DNA of 64,000 bases from Novipirellula herctigrandis. GTDB taxonomy: Bacteria > Planctomycetota > Planctomycetia > Pirellulales > Pirellulaceae. This document shows positions 28,900 through 37,135 of the stretch, piece after piece. The number at the start of each line of letters is the position of its first letter. Positions within the stretch are counted from its first letter, which is position 1. The position numbers and the translations under genes were made by a program. The notes below the pieces were generated by a model. The model saw only the letters and a list, made by a program, of their open reading frames with translations. It was not told where the DNA came from and made no database searches. Location of the stretch: positions 5,500,283-5,564,282 of the forward strand of contig SJPJ01000001.1 of NCBI GenBank assembly GCA_007859835.1. The letters run 5' to 3'.

Positions 28900-30126
28900 C
28901 TATAGATCGTCTTCAGCATCAGTATCTGTGTTGGGGTCGGGGTTGTTGCGATTGCTCGGTTTTAACCTCGCGACGGCCCTGCGAACCTTTCGTTCGCGTT
29001 TCTTGAGCTTGGCGACACGCTCGCGAAGCTTCTCTTCACGTACCCGCAGCGATTCCTTGGCGGACTCGATTTCTTGTTCGCGTCGATCTTGTTCACGGCG
29101 GTGAAACGTCGATTGGACTTTTGGTTCCGCTTTGAGTTGGGGGGTGGGAGCGTCGGTATCGCGAGTGGTTCGCACCAACCATTTCGGTTCGATGAAGACC
29201 ATATTTGCAACGATCATCATCATCCCAAAGGTGATCATCCCCAAGCACACTGCAATTCCGCCGTGCACTGCAAAAGCCATTCCTAGGATGATGGGGCGAC
29301 TTAGTTTTGGCCAAACAAGACCGGCGTAAAATACTTCCCAAAAGAGCGTGATGTGTGTGATTGCCGAAAAAATCCGCGGGTAGCTACCAAGCCACGTCAT
29401 GTCCATTGATTGGTATTCGAAGTTTGCAGCGGCAAACCAAGTGGCCGTTCCATCCCACCATAACTCGCCACGCGCTTTCGCCAAACCACCGAACAAGTAA
29501 ATCACGCAAAGGTGAACTTGAAGAAGCCGGCTGCCAAGATTCGCAGCGACGGTTGGCCGGATTTCTGGAAGTAGCCAGTCAAGTTTGCGGTTGGTCAAAC
29601 ATTGATTGGCGAACGTTCGACGTAGCCATGCATCGATGCTGAGGCAACTGCCGCATGGTGTCAGCATCAAATACATCGCCATGTAAGTGATGATTTGGTC
29701 TAGTCCAAACAGGCTGCCCGTCAATCGATGAAGGTACATCAGTTGCAGAAACCATGCTGCAGGTGCGGTGATTCGCGTCAACAATCCAGCAGCAAACGCG
29801 CCGGTAATCAGGATGGTCAGGGCGTGATGGACCCATAGCAGCAGCGGGTTGCTAATGTGCCAAAGGTAGCTTTGACCCATGTCGCTACTGCCGAATGCGC
29901 CATCATGAAGTTGAGCTGCGGTCGTATTATTAATCCAGGCATGATCGCCAAGAAAACTGGTTAACTCCGTCGCCAAAACGAGGTGCGAATAGAGAAGCAT
30001 CAGGCCAGTTGCAATGCGAAGCACCGCGAGTACGTGTGGGTAGCGTGGTGAGAACCAAAAGCGATCCCAGGCCGAAACGAATTCTTTGAACCAACGCTTT
30101 GTCACTGCAAAGAGAGAACCTGTCAT
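28900..30126 (-). CDS. HTTM-domain membrane protein
   Basis: A 408-residue polytopic protein of the HTTM (horizontally transferred transmembrane) family, related to vitamin K-dependent gamma-carboxylase. Diagnostic parts: RIATGLMLLYSHLVL, the polar loop FLGDHAWIN, LDQIITYMAMYLMLTPCG, QVHLCVIYLFGGLAKARGELWWDGTA and HITLFWEVFYAGLVWPKL. About seven membrane segments are visible. Residues after about 335 form a basic coiled coil (REQEIESAKESLRVREEKLR), an extra tail. No reaction is established for bacterial HTTM proteins in general. It overlaps the upstream partner by ATGA. Confidence 0.85.
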   Translation of the reverse strand: MTGSLFAVTKRWFKEFVSAWDRFWFSPRYPHVLAVLRIATGLMLLYSHLVLATELTSFLGDHAWINNTTAAQLHDGAFGSSDMGQSYLWHISNPLLLWVHHALTILITGAFAAGLLTRITAPAAWFLQLMYLHRLTGSLFGLDQIITYMAMYLMLTPCGSCLSIDAWLRRTFANQCLTNRKLDWLLPEIRPTVAANLGSRLLQVHLCVIYLFGGLAKARGELWWDGTATWFAAANFEYQSMDMTWLGSYPRIFSAITHITLFWEVFYAGLVWPKLSRPIILGMAFAVHGGIAVCLGMITFGMMMIVANMVFIEPKWLVRTTRDTDAPTPQLKAEPKVQSTFHRREQDRREQEIESAKESLRVREEKLRERVAKLKKRERKVRRAVARLKPSNRNNPDPNTDTDAEDDL

Positions 30127-30887
30127 TGAACTGGATCTCCCGGCTGTGTCTCCGCTTGGCTGCTTTGATCCGCCTCGATATTCTGATCCGCTTGGTTGCT
30201 GTTGTCCGGTTCGGTATGTCGCGGTGCGGGAATCGCTTCGGGTAATGTGGCGGCCGATTCGGTCACGTCACCTGGGATTAGCGATTGATCGCGGAGCACG
30301 CGATAAAGCCGTGGATCATCTAACTCGATTGGGTTGTTCGCCATTTCAATAAATCCGGGTAAGACATGCTCAAGCCGGCGAATGACCACTCGGTTTCCTG
30401 GATTTTCATGGGCCAAGTGGTCGACGATCGATTGGCGGACGAACTCGTACCGCGCACGTCCTTGCTCCCAACGGTGCGCCGCGATTGGATCAATTCTTGC
30501 CAATTCAGGTGGTGGACCGGGCGGCTCGTAAATCTCATGGAGGAATTCGGATAACATGAAATGACGGTGATACAGTAGGCGGGGCCACTGGTCGTCGAGA
30601 CTTGGAATCATACGCTCGGTCATGTTGCCAACGTCGTCGCTGATGGCGGCTTGGATCAAATGGGAGGGGCCGGGATCAGGAGCGAAGAAGGCGTAGCCTC
30701 GATCGAGATACAAAAATTGGGAGTAATCGCGAACGGGTGTGATTAACGCTTCCACCGACGGGGAACTGCCTAGCGGGCCGCGCGTTTGAAACGCCAGCGG
30801 CGGAACGATGACTGCCAGGAGATGAAAAATCAACCCAACAGTGATCACCCAGCGTAGATACGGTTTCTTGCCAAAGTTGGTAGTCAT
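30123..30887 (-). CDS. membrane-anchored partner of the HTTM protein
   Basis: A 254-residue protein with one N-terminal membrane segment (about residues 13-33) and an outward domain including YLDRGYAFFAPDPGPSHLIQ and RLLYHRHFMLSEFLHE. The sequence FFAPDPGPSHLI recurs, by my recollection, in proteins encoded next to HTTM genes, so the pairing is probably functional. The C-terminus is Asn/Gln/Glu-rich and low in complexity. Its stop overlaps the HTTM start (ATGA), implying coupled translation and perhaps a complex. Function is unknown. Confidence 0.7.
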   Translation of the reverse strand: MTTNFGKKPYLRWVITVGLIFHLLAVIVPPLAFQTRGPLGSSPSVEALITPVRDYSQFLYLDRGYAFFAPDPGPSHLIQAAISDDVGNMTERMIPSLDDQWPRLLYHRHFMLSEFLHEIYEPPGPPPELARIDPIAAHRWEQGRARYEFVRQSIVDHLAHENPGNRVVIRRLEHVLPGFIEMANNPIELDDPRLYRVLRDQSLIPGDVTESAATLPEAIPAPRHTEPDNSNQADQNIEADQSSQAETQPGDPVQ

Positions 30888-30980
30888 GAAATTGCTAGGA
30901 AGCGAAGGTGAAGCACGCCAATCGATACTAAGTTAGCTCGGTGGTTGACGATGTATAGTCATGGAGTATGGATGGACAAC

Positions 30981-31013
30981 AAAAAAGCCGCGTCCTTCGA
31001 AAAGGACACGGCT
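30981..31013 (-). terminator. Rho-independent terminator for the TIGR03000 gene
   Basis: Stem AGCCG-C-GTCCTT / AAGGAC-A-CGGCT with a CGAA loop and one mismatch. Read leftward it runs into six T residues, about 40 bases beyond the stop. Confidence 0.85.
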
Positions 31014-31054
31014 AATCCATTTTTGCCTCGATAACGCTTCGCCGAAGTCTTCGA

Positions 31055-32284
31055 CTATCGTTGTGCGAACGAGCTTTCTTCAAATTCAAATGTCAATTCC
31101 GTATTGCTGCCGGCGGCAACATTGACGGTTCTTTCCTTGCTGACAGCTTGGCCGTTGACAACGGCGGTTACACGAATCGTGTAATCGGTCCATTGTTCGC
31201 CAACCTTTAATTGAGTCGTTCGGAACGTTCGAATACTACCTTGGCCCTTGGTCGGGTTGCCCGCCAAAGTGACTTCAGCACCCTTGGGTACGTGTAGCTT
31301 AACGACCGTCACAACATCGCTCGTTTCCGGTTGGTTGTCAGATGTCTTTGGCTGTTCTTCGGTTTGCTGGGGTGTTTCGAACACGACTTGTTCGACATCG
31401 CCGGGGCGTAACTTGATCGATTTGGATTCGGACTTATTTTCACCATTGAAGTCGTAGTCGACGTTCACCACGTAAGTGTAAACGTAGCCTTCCTGCAATC
31501 CGCGTGACATGAATTGCCGAACATTGCCATCACTGGTTGTCGCGTGCCCGTTCACTGTGACGACGGCATGTTCAGGGACAGCCACCGTCAGTAATGCTGC
31601 GTCCACATCCAATTTTGGCTTGGCGGATTCATAGCGATTTGAGTTGTCGATTGTCTCGCCTTCGATCGATGCACTGTCGTTGAAAACAGGATCGGCGATC
31701 ACACTTGGTCCACTATCTTGAATTACACCCGAATCGTAGCCGCCGTCGATAATGGTGTCTCCCATTGGAACGGAGTCCAACGGCGCCGAGTAAGGTTGAT
31801 AAGAGGATTCGATGATCGGCGATTCATAGCCAGTGTCGAGACCGTAAGACTGAGATTCATACGACATCGGATACGAATCAACCGTGGGAACCACGTACGA
31901 GTTGAAGCTCATTCCACTGCCACCGCTACTGCCATAGCTCGAGTAGCTTGCGTTACTAACGTTGCCGCCGCTGCACCCGCCGCTGTTGTAGCTGGCGTAG
32001 CTGACACCGCCGCGTGAGCCGCCCGATGAGCCACTACTGCGATGGCGAGCGGCACGACGAGAACGGATGGCAGCGAATAGACGTCGTAGCGGGCCGACGC
32101 GACCGCCGGATGAACCGCTGCTATAGGCTGTGTAGCCGCCCGATGATCCGCCACCAGTGCACGAGTAACTAACGGATGAGCCGTAGCTTCCTCCGTAGGA
32201 CCCGCCTGCAAAAACCGGGTCAGGCACGCTTGCGAAGAGGATGATTGCTGAGGCAATCGTCAAAAACTTGAAGTACTTGGTCAC
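31055..32284 (-). CDS. exported Gly/Ser/Tyr-rich protein with two TIGR03000 domains
   Basis: A 409-residue protein. I place the start at GTG ten bases after GGAGGG; this gives a clean signal peptide (FKFLTIASAIILFASVPDPVFA). The mature N-terminus (about residues 30-150) is Gly/Ser/Tyr-rich with a central basic patch, like a cell-wall or fibrous segment. Two TIGR03000 domains follow: VPEHAVVTVNGHATTSDGNV and VPKGAEVTLAGNPTKGQGSI, each ending in a QVVFE/ELTFE strand. TIGR03000 is a small beta domain found almost only in planctomycetes. A surface location is inferred. Single-gene transcript with its own terminator. Confidence 0.85.
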   Translation of the reverse strand: MTKYFKFLTIASAIILFASVPDPVFAGGSYGGSYGSSVSYSCTGGGSSGGYTAYSSGSSGGRVGPLRRLFAAIRSRRAARHRSSGSSGGSRGGVSYASYNSGGCSGGNVSNASYSSYGSSGGSGMSFNSYVVPTVDSYPMSYESQSYGLDTGYESPIIESSYQPYSAPLDSVPMGDTIIDGGYDSGVIQDSGPSVIADPVFNDSASIEGETIDNSNRYESAKPKLDVDAALLTVAVPEHAVVTVNGHATTSDGNVRQFMSRGLQEGYVYTYVVNVDYDFNGENKSESKSIKLRPGDVEQVVFETPQQTEEQPKTSDNQPETSDVVTVVKLHVPKGAEVTLAGNPTKGQGSIRTFRTTQLKVGEQWTDYTIRVTAVVNGQAVSKERTVNVAAGSNTELTFEFEESSFAQR

Positions 32285-32481
32285 TGTTGAATAACCCTCC
32301 GTCAGAAAACAAACGAGTACGACGAGAGCGGTTTGCCCACCCATTAAGGGTTAGCCCCCCGCCGATGGTAGAATAACGATTGCTAGGCGAGAAGCAAGGA
32401 GTCTGGGTAGAATTTGCGTGATGGGAGCTTGAGGGGCTCTGCGGCGAGATTGAGGGTTTGGCGAGGGGCGTCTTCGCGGCC

Positions 32482-32907
32482 CTAAATGTAGAACATCGTT
32501 GCTTCGCCGTGGTGGCATCGTTCGACCATATCGCTCAGCCGTAGACCGCTGAGGACAGCCCGTGATGCTTCGTTTGCCTCGTCCCAGGCATGTTGAAGGG
32601 CAATAGCCGACTTGGTGGGCGTTTCCGACAAATGGCTATTTCGATCCTGGCATCCCATCGCTTCGGCAATATCTAGCAACGTAATTTGCGAAGGATCTAC
32701 CGATAAACGATAGCCTCCATGACTACCTCGGACGCTCTGAACCCATCCGGCGGCACGAAGAGGCCGAAGGATTTGGACCAAGAAGGGCCCCGGAATATTG
32801 TGTTTGTCCGTGATCTCGCGAACAGCCACCGGTGTCGTGTCGTCGGCGCGCATCGCCAGCTCAAACAACGCCAAGCAAGCGTAGTGAACTCGCGCCGAGA
32901 TCATCAT
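32482..32907 (-). CDS. Rrf2-family transcriptional regulator
   Basis: A 141-residue regulator starting at the first of two ATGs (MMISARVHYACLALFELAM), six bases after GGGAG; the longer open frame runs inside cysH and is not real. The winged helix-turn-helix is seen in VREITDKHNIPGPFLVQILR and VRGSHGGYRLSVDPSQITLL. After it only one cysteine (GCQDRNS) stands in the region where IscR has three, so an iron-sulfur cluster of the IscR type is unlikely; it is closer to CymR, the cysteine-metabolism repressor. The gene lies 22 bases after cysH, so it may regulate sulfur assimilation (inference). Confidence 0.88.
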   Translation of the reverse strand: MMISARVHYACLALFELAMRADDTTPVAVREITDKHNIPGPFLVQILRPLRAAGWVQSVRGSHGGYRLSVDPSQITLLDIAEAMGCQDRNSHLSETPTKSAIALQHAWDEANEASRAVLSGLRLSDMVERCHHGEATMFYI

Positions 32908-32929
32908 CAAGTTCTCCCAAAGGTTGGGT

Positions 32930-33736
32930 TTACGAAGAATGCAGTCCACATTCGGTTTTTTGGAAGCCTGACCAACGACCGGCTCGTTCGTCCTCGCCTG
33001 CCCCGACAGCTCGCGTACAGGGTTGGCATCCCACGCTGGGGTAGCCCTGATCATGTAGCGGGTTGTAGGGAATGTTCTCTTTCGTGATCAGCGTCCAAAC
33101 TTGGGCTTTCGACCAATTGGCCAACGGGCTGACCTTCACGAGTTGGAATTTCTTGTCCCAACCGATGATCGGCGCTTTGGCACGATCAGGGCTCTGGTCA
33201 CGCCGAATCGCACTGGCCCAAGCGTGCCATCCCTTTGCAGCCTTATGCAAAACGCTCAATTTGCGGTCAAAACAGCAACGATTCGGGTCGGTTTTGTAAA
33301 CGGGTCCACCGTTGGCCGCTTCGTATTCGGCGACCGTCGTTTCGGGTAATTTGTACTCCACTTCGATTCCATAGCGTTTCTTGATCGTTTCTCTCAGATC
33401 AAGTGTCTCCTGAAACTGATATCCCGTATCGAGATTGAAAATCGGAGTTTCCGGCGCCATTTCGGCCAGCATGTGAATGATCGTCATCCCTTCGGGGCCG
33501 AATGCCGTTGCCATCGTGAATCGTGGAGCAAATCGGTCGATCGCCCAGCGAAGGATTTCTTGTGGCGTGGCAGTTTCAAGCTTCTCGCTCTCTTGCTTGA
33601 TTTCCTCCAGCAGTTCCTCGGTGGGGACAAGCGGCGGATCGGCCGCTAATGCACCCCGGGGTTCGTTCGCGTCGATCGAAAACAGCGGTAACGGGCTGGA
33701 GGGACTTGGTTGGCTCATAGCAAAAATTTGGCTCAT
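32930..33736 (-). CDS. cysH: adenylyl-/phosphoadenylyl-sulfate reductase
   Basis: Reduces activated sulfate to sulfite in assimilatory sulfate reduction. Visible: TMATAFGPEGMTIIHML (PP-loop-like nucleotide site), FNLDTGYQFQETLDLRE, CCFDRK, AIRRDQSPDRA, GCQPCTRAV and the terminal catalytic Cys in KTECGLH. The CC...CxxC pattern binds a [4Fe-4S] cluster and marks the bacterial APS-reductase type. A promoter whose -10 overlaps the extreme upstream TTG makes that start unlikely; ATG at 33736 (used here) or 33718 are both possible, neither with a good ribosome site. Followed by the Rrf2 gene. Confidence 0.93.
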   Translation of the reverse strand: MSQIFAMSQPSPSSPLPLFSIDANEPRGALAADPPLVPTEELLEEIKQESEKLETATPQEILRWAIDRFAPRFTMATAFGPEGMTIIHMLAEMAPETPIFNLDTGYQFQETLDLRETIKKRYGIEVEYKLPETTVAEYEAANGGPVYKTDPNRCCFDRKLSVLHKAAKGWHAWASAIRRDQSPDRAKAPIIGWDKKFQLVKVSPLANWSKAQVWTLITKENIPYNPLHDQGYPSVGCQPCTRAVGAGEDERAGRWSGFQKTECGLHSS

Positions 33737-33790
33737 TTCGGGTTCGACTCGTACCAGGATCGAATCGTGTGCGAACAAGACGGGCAAGGA

Positions 33791-33818
33791 ATCATACAAA
33801 CATGATCTACTTAGTCAA
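33791..33818 (-). promoter_or_regulatory. sigma-70-type promoter of cysH
   Basis: TTGACT (-35) and TATGAT (-10) with 16-base spacing, read leftward. Transcription would begin about 47 bases before the cysH ATG. No operator repeat is obvious around it. Confidence 0.6.
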
Positions 33819-33986
33819 GTATGGTTATCGGCGATTGGGGGTTCGGAAATGAACGAATTTGACGGCGTTTTGCGGCGATGCGGTTAGAATAGGCCGATAG
33901 GGTATTTGGTGGCCCTGATTCGTACTGGGCCACATTTTGTGTCAACCGTTCGTTCTTTTTCCAGCACGGGTCCCATCATTTTCGAT

Positions 33987-35231
33987 ATGTTTCGCGGATT
34001 TCAACGCATCGATACCCGGTTTTGTTGCTGCGCTGCAATACGAGTGGTCGTGTTCGCTTTGGGGTGCTCGGCTACGTCTTCGCTGATTTTGGCCGATACG
34101 ATCGAGCTACGCGGCGGAGGGCATGTCTCGGGGAAGGTCCGTCGTTTGGTAGAAAGGAAAATCGACATTGTCGAGGTGGACGACGAAATCAGCATCGCGT
34201 TCCCTGGAAGCCAAGTCGATCGAGCGGTCTCCTCGAAAACATTGGCCGAGTATCGCGATCGTGTGGCCAAGGCGGGGGAGGATGCCCAGGAGCATTACTT
34301 GTTAGCCGTTTGGTGTGCAAAGACCATCTCGGCCAACAAAGACGCGTATCGCCGATTTCATATGCAGATGGCGGTGCGATTTGACCCCGATCACAGCAAA
34401 GCACGCGCGTCACTTGGCTATGTTCAAACCGACGATGGCAAGTGGATTCGCTATACGGACTTGATGCGATCGCGCGGCATGATTTCAGTCGGTGGAAAGT
34501 GGGTGCTTCCCGAGGCCGCAGCGATCTCGGAGTACCATGATTCGAGTAACGTGGACGCAAAACATTGGGTCCGCGAAATCGAGCGACTACTGAAAGTGGT
34601 TATTCGTAACAACAGTAAGTCAGCCGAAGCGATGGCAACACTCCAGGCGATCGATGATCCCTTAGCAGCTTCAGCAATCGCCAAACAATTGCTCGAAAAT
34701 AACCATGGCCGACCATTGGATCTGCTTTGGGTTGAGTTGCTTAGTCGGTTCCAAAACTTGGTTTCGGTCGAAGCTCTGACACGAGCAGGCCTTTTCGAAT
34801 CCGACGACGTGGTTCGCGAAGCCGCACTGACAAAGCTACAGGACTATGGAAGTGATTCGGCGGTCCTCAGTTACGTCGGGATGCTACGGAGCAATGATCA
34901 CGCGGATGTGACGCGCGCTGCAAGAGCGTTGAGATTCTTTCCCGATGTGGAGTTGGCTTCGGTTTACATTGATGCTTTGGTAACGACTCACACCAAAACG
35001 ATTGCACCCAAAGCGGGGTTAACGCCTGGGTTCTCCGACAATGGGTCAAGTTCGTTTTCGACCGGAGGCAAGCCGGTGAAGATCAAGCGAAACGTCGAAA
35101 ACCCTGGCATGTTGGCATTGCTGAAAACGGTCGAGCCTGACGTCGACTTTGGCTACGACAAGCAAGCGTGGCGACGTTACTTTGCCCTGAAACATGGCGG
35201 TTATAGCGGCGATTTACGGCGTGATCCGTAA
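33987..35231 (+). CDS. exported protein with HEAT-like C-terminal helices
   Basis: A 414-residue protein started at ATG (MFRGFQRID); a TTG 27 codons upstream is also open. A hydrophobic segment (IRVVVFALGCSATSSLILA) serves as a signal peptide. DTIELRGGGHVSGKV is a short beta segment found at the start of many planctomycete exported proteins. The middle has LGYVQTDDGKWIRYTDLMRS and ISVGGKWVLPEA, a duplicated motif. From about residue 200 helical pairs (DDVVREAALTKLQDYGSDSAVLS) resemble HEAT/PBS repeats, suggesting protein binding. Function unknown. It ends four bases from the convergent DUF502 gene. Confidence 0.7.
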   Translation: MFRGFQRIDTRFCCCAAIRVVVFALGCSATSSLILADTIELRGGGHVSGKVRRLVERKIDIVEVDDEISIAFPGSQVDRAVSSKTLAEYRDRVAKAGEDAQEHYLLAVWCAKTISANKDAYRRFHMQMAVRFDPDHSKARASLGYVQTDDGKWIRYTDLMRSRGMISVGGKWVLPEAAAISEYHDSSNVDAKHWVREIERLLKVVIRNNSKSAEAMATLQAIDDPLAASAIAKQLLENNHGRPLDLLWVELLSRFQNLVSVEALTRAGLFESDDVVREAALTKLQDYGSDSAVLSYVGMLRSNDHADVTRAARALRFFPDVELASVYIDALVTTHTKTIAPKAGLTPGFSDNGSSSFSTGGKPVKIKRNVENPGMLALLKTVEPDVDFGYDKQAWRRYFALKHGGYSGDLRRDP

Positions 35232-35235
35232 AGGA

Positions 35236-36189
35236 TCAATTCTTGGTCAAGCGTTGGGGTGATGGAACGGTCGGTTGATCATAGCGCTGTTGAGGCGGTA
35301 CGACGACGCCACAACTAACGATGAACTGGATCGCTTCGTCGACCGTTAAGTTCAAGTCGATGGCGTCGCTTCGTTTCACCGTCACCGTGAAACCCGTCAT
35401 TGGCATTGGGCTGGTCGGCATCAGCACACTCAGCATCGGTTCCCCGTTGGCAATCGAAATTTCTTTCATTCCATTTCCGGTGACGAACCCCAAAGACCAG
35501 ATGCCTTTGGCCGGATACTCTATCGCCACGACTCGGTTGAATTCGATTTCGCGGTCACTGAACGCAAAATCGGTGACCTGTTTCACTCCGCCATAAACCT
35601 TGTTGACGATTGGGATTCGCAAAATTGTGGCATCGAACGATCGGACAAACCAATGGCCGAGCCCAAACGTAAAGAGTCGACCGACAAAATAAAGCACCGT
35701 TAAAAAGACGATCAAGAAGACTGGCACGACGACCGAACGCGGCATGTAGCTGATCTCAACATATCGGTGCCAGTAGGCATTCGCGCTCGCGGGGGCGGGG
35801 GTGTAGGGGCCAAATCGATCGGCGTTCTCGTTAACCGTGTTGACCACTTCTTCGGGCAAGAACCGTCGTCTGGTAGGATCGGGCACATAGCGTTCGCCCT
35901 TGAATGTAAAGCCGTCGAGTCGTCGTTCGCCGGTTGGAATGGCTCCCTGCGGAACCGATGAATAAGTTCGTTGTGGCGAGATTGTATTGACAATCGCCGA
36001 TCGGATACTCAATTCAATCGGTGCGAGCACATAACTTTCAATTGTGCTCCATGCCCAAATGAGAACGGCGATGGTTAGTAGCGGCGGCAGGACAACGCCG
36101 AGCCCACGTAACACCGCGCGTCGAAAACCACCGCTCCGTGGCGGAGTTGGAGGGCTAGTTGTTTCGGTCTCGGGAAGGGGCGATTGCAT
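35236..36189 (-). CDS. DUF502-family membrane protein
   Basis: A 317-residue protein with two membrane segments (LGVVLPPLLTIAVLIWAWST and VVVPVFLIVFLTVLYFVGRL) followed by the DUF502 core: RIPIVNKVYGGVKQVTDFAF, VVAIEYPAKGIWSLGFVTGN, VLMPTSPMPMTGFTV and DEAIQFIVSCGVVVP. The loop between the membrane segments is longer than usual and includes RRFLPEEVVNTVNENADRFG. Members are conserved in bacteria and plants (LIKE COV), with no bacterial reaction established. The N-terminal 20 residues are Pro/Thr-rich. Confidence 0.88.
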   Translation of the reverse strand: MQSPLPETETTSPPTPPRSGGFRRAVLRGLGVVLPPLLTIAVLIWAWSTIESYVLAPIELSIRSAIVNTISPQRTYSSVPQGAIPTGERRLDGFTFKGERYVPDPTRRRFLPEEVVNTVNENADRFGPYTPAPASANAYWHRYVEISYMPRSVVVPVFLIVFLTVLYFVGRLFTFGLGHWFVRSFDATILRIPIVNKVYGGVKQVTDFAFSDREIEFNRVVAIEYPAKGIWSLGFVTGNGMKEISIANGEPMLSVLMPTSPMPMTGFTVTVKRSDAIDLNLTVDEAIQFIVSCGVVVPPQQRYDQPTVPSPQRLTKN

Positions 36190-36277
36190 CGTGACGTCTG
36201 TCTGAAAATTCGTGAAGTTCGTCAGGAAGTCCGTTTGGAAGTCCGTCTTGTGATGGTGTGTCTGGTTGCTGGCATGT

Positions 36278-37135
36278 TCAGGTCGCTCTGACCGCCCGAG
36301 CGACCACGGCGACGCTGACCCGAAATGCTCCGCCTCCTCTTAGCACCCCGGCGATCTCGTTGACGGTTGCGCCGGTGGTGTAAACATCGTCGACCACCAA
36401 GATATGCCGATCGAGCAAATTAGGCGACCTGCCGAAAGCGTAACTTCTCTTTATTTTGAACGCATCGCGAACATTGTGAAGCCGGCTGTCATCGTCCAAC
36501 CAAGCTTGCTTCTTGATTTTTCGGGTCGCTTGAAGCAGCGGACGCACGGGAACCCCCAAGGATTCACCGACGGATCGCGCCAAAGTGGCGGTACCGATAC
36601 CGCCCCTCGAAAGTTGGCGAGTGAAGTAAGACGGGACAAACGTGACCACGTCCGGAAGGTCCTCGCCTAGTCGATTGGCAACGCAGCGACCGAGTCGATT
36701 CCCCAAAGCGGCCGCCAATGGGGACAAATGGACATATTTCGAAGCGACAACAGCATCACAAACCAAGCCGTGGTAGGTCCACATCGGAATCACCCCATCG
36801 AACTGAAACGTCTTCTCCTTGCACTGCGGGCACCCCGAAGAGGGGGTTGCGTTCCCCGTTGGTGCGATTGGCCCCGCCGAATTTTCGTTCTCATTAATCA
36901 CTGGTCGGCCAAGTGGAAAACCACAGCGCAGGCAACAGTGTCGCATTTGAAATTCACTGGAAACTAACGAGACACGACAATCCTGACAAAAGTCGACTCC
37001 AGGGCTGACCAACCGGTTACACAAGGCACAACTCGGGGGAAATGCCAAATCGAGGACCGACTCCGCTGCGGCCGTTTTCCCCGTCGAGACCCAATGCTGG
37101 CATTTCTTAATCGTCTCGCTGATCGAAATGGACAT
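36278..37135 (-). CDS. ComF-family phosphoribosyltransferase-like protein
   Basis: A 285-residue ComF-like protein. The N-terminus has a zinc-ribbon type cluster, CALCNRLVSPGVDFCQDC, and a second pair (CCLRCGFPLG ... CPQCKEK). The phosphoribosyltransferase part ends in HILVVDDVYTTGATVNEIAG, the PRPP-binding loop. ComF proteins are linked to DNA uptake in competent bacteria, but many genomes carry one without a known competence system. I start at ATG; a TTG 18 codons upstream is also open. No competence genes are nearby. Confidence 0.88.
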   Translation of the reverse strand: MSISISETIKKCQHWVSTGKTAAAESVLDLAFPPSCALCNRLVSPGVDFCQDCRVSLVSSEFQMRHCCLRCGFPLGRPVINENENSAGPIAPTGNATPSSGCPQCKEKTFQFDGVIPMWTYHGLVCDAVVASKYVHLSPLAAALGNRLGRCVANRLGEDLPDVVTFVPSYFTRQLSRGGIGTATLARSVGESLGVPVRPLLQATRKIKKQAWLDDDSRLHNVRDAFKIKRSYAFGRSPNLLDRHILVVDDVYTTGATVNEIAGVLRGGGAFRVSVAVVARAVRAT

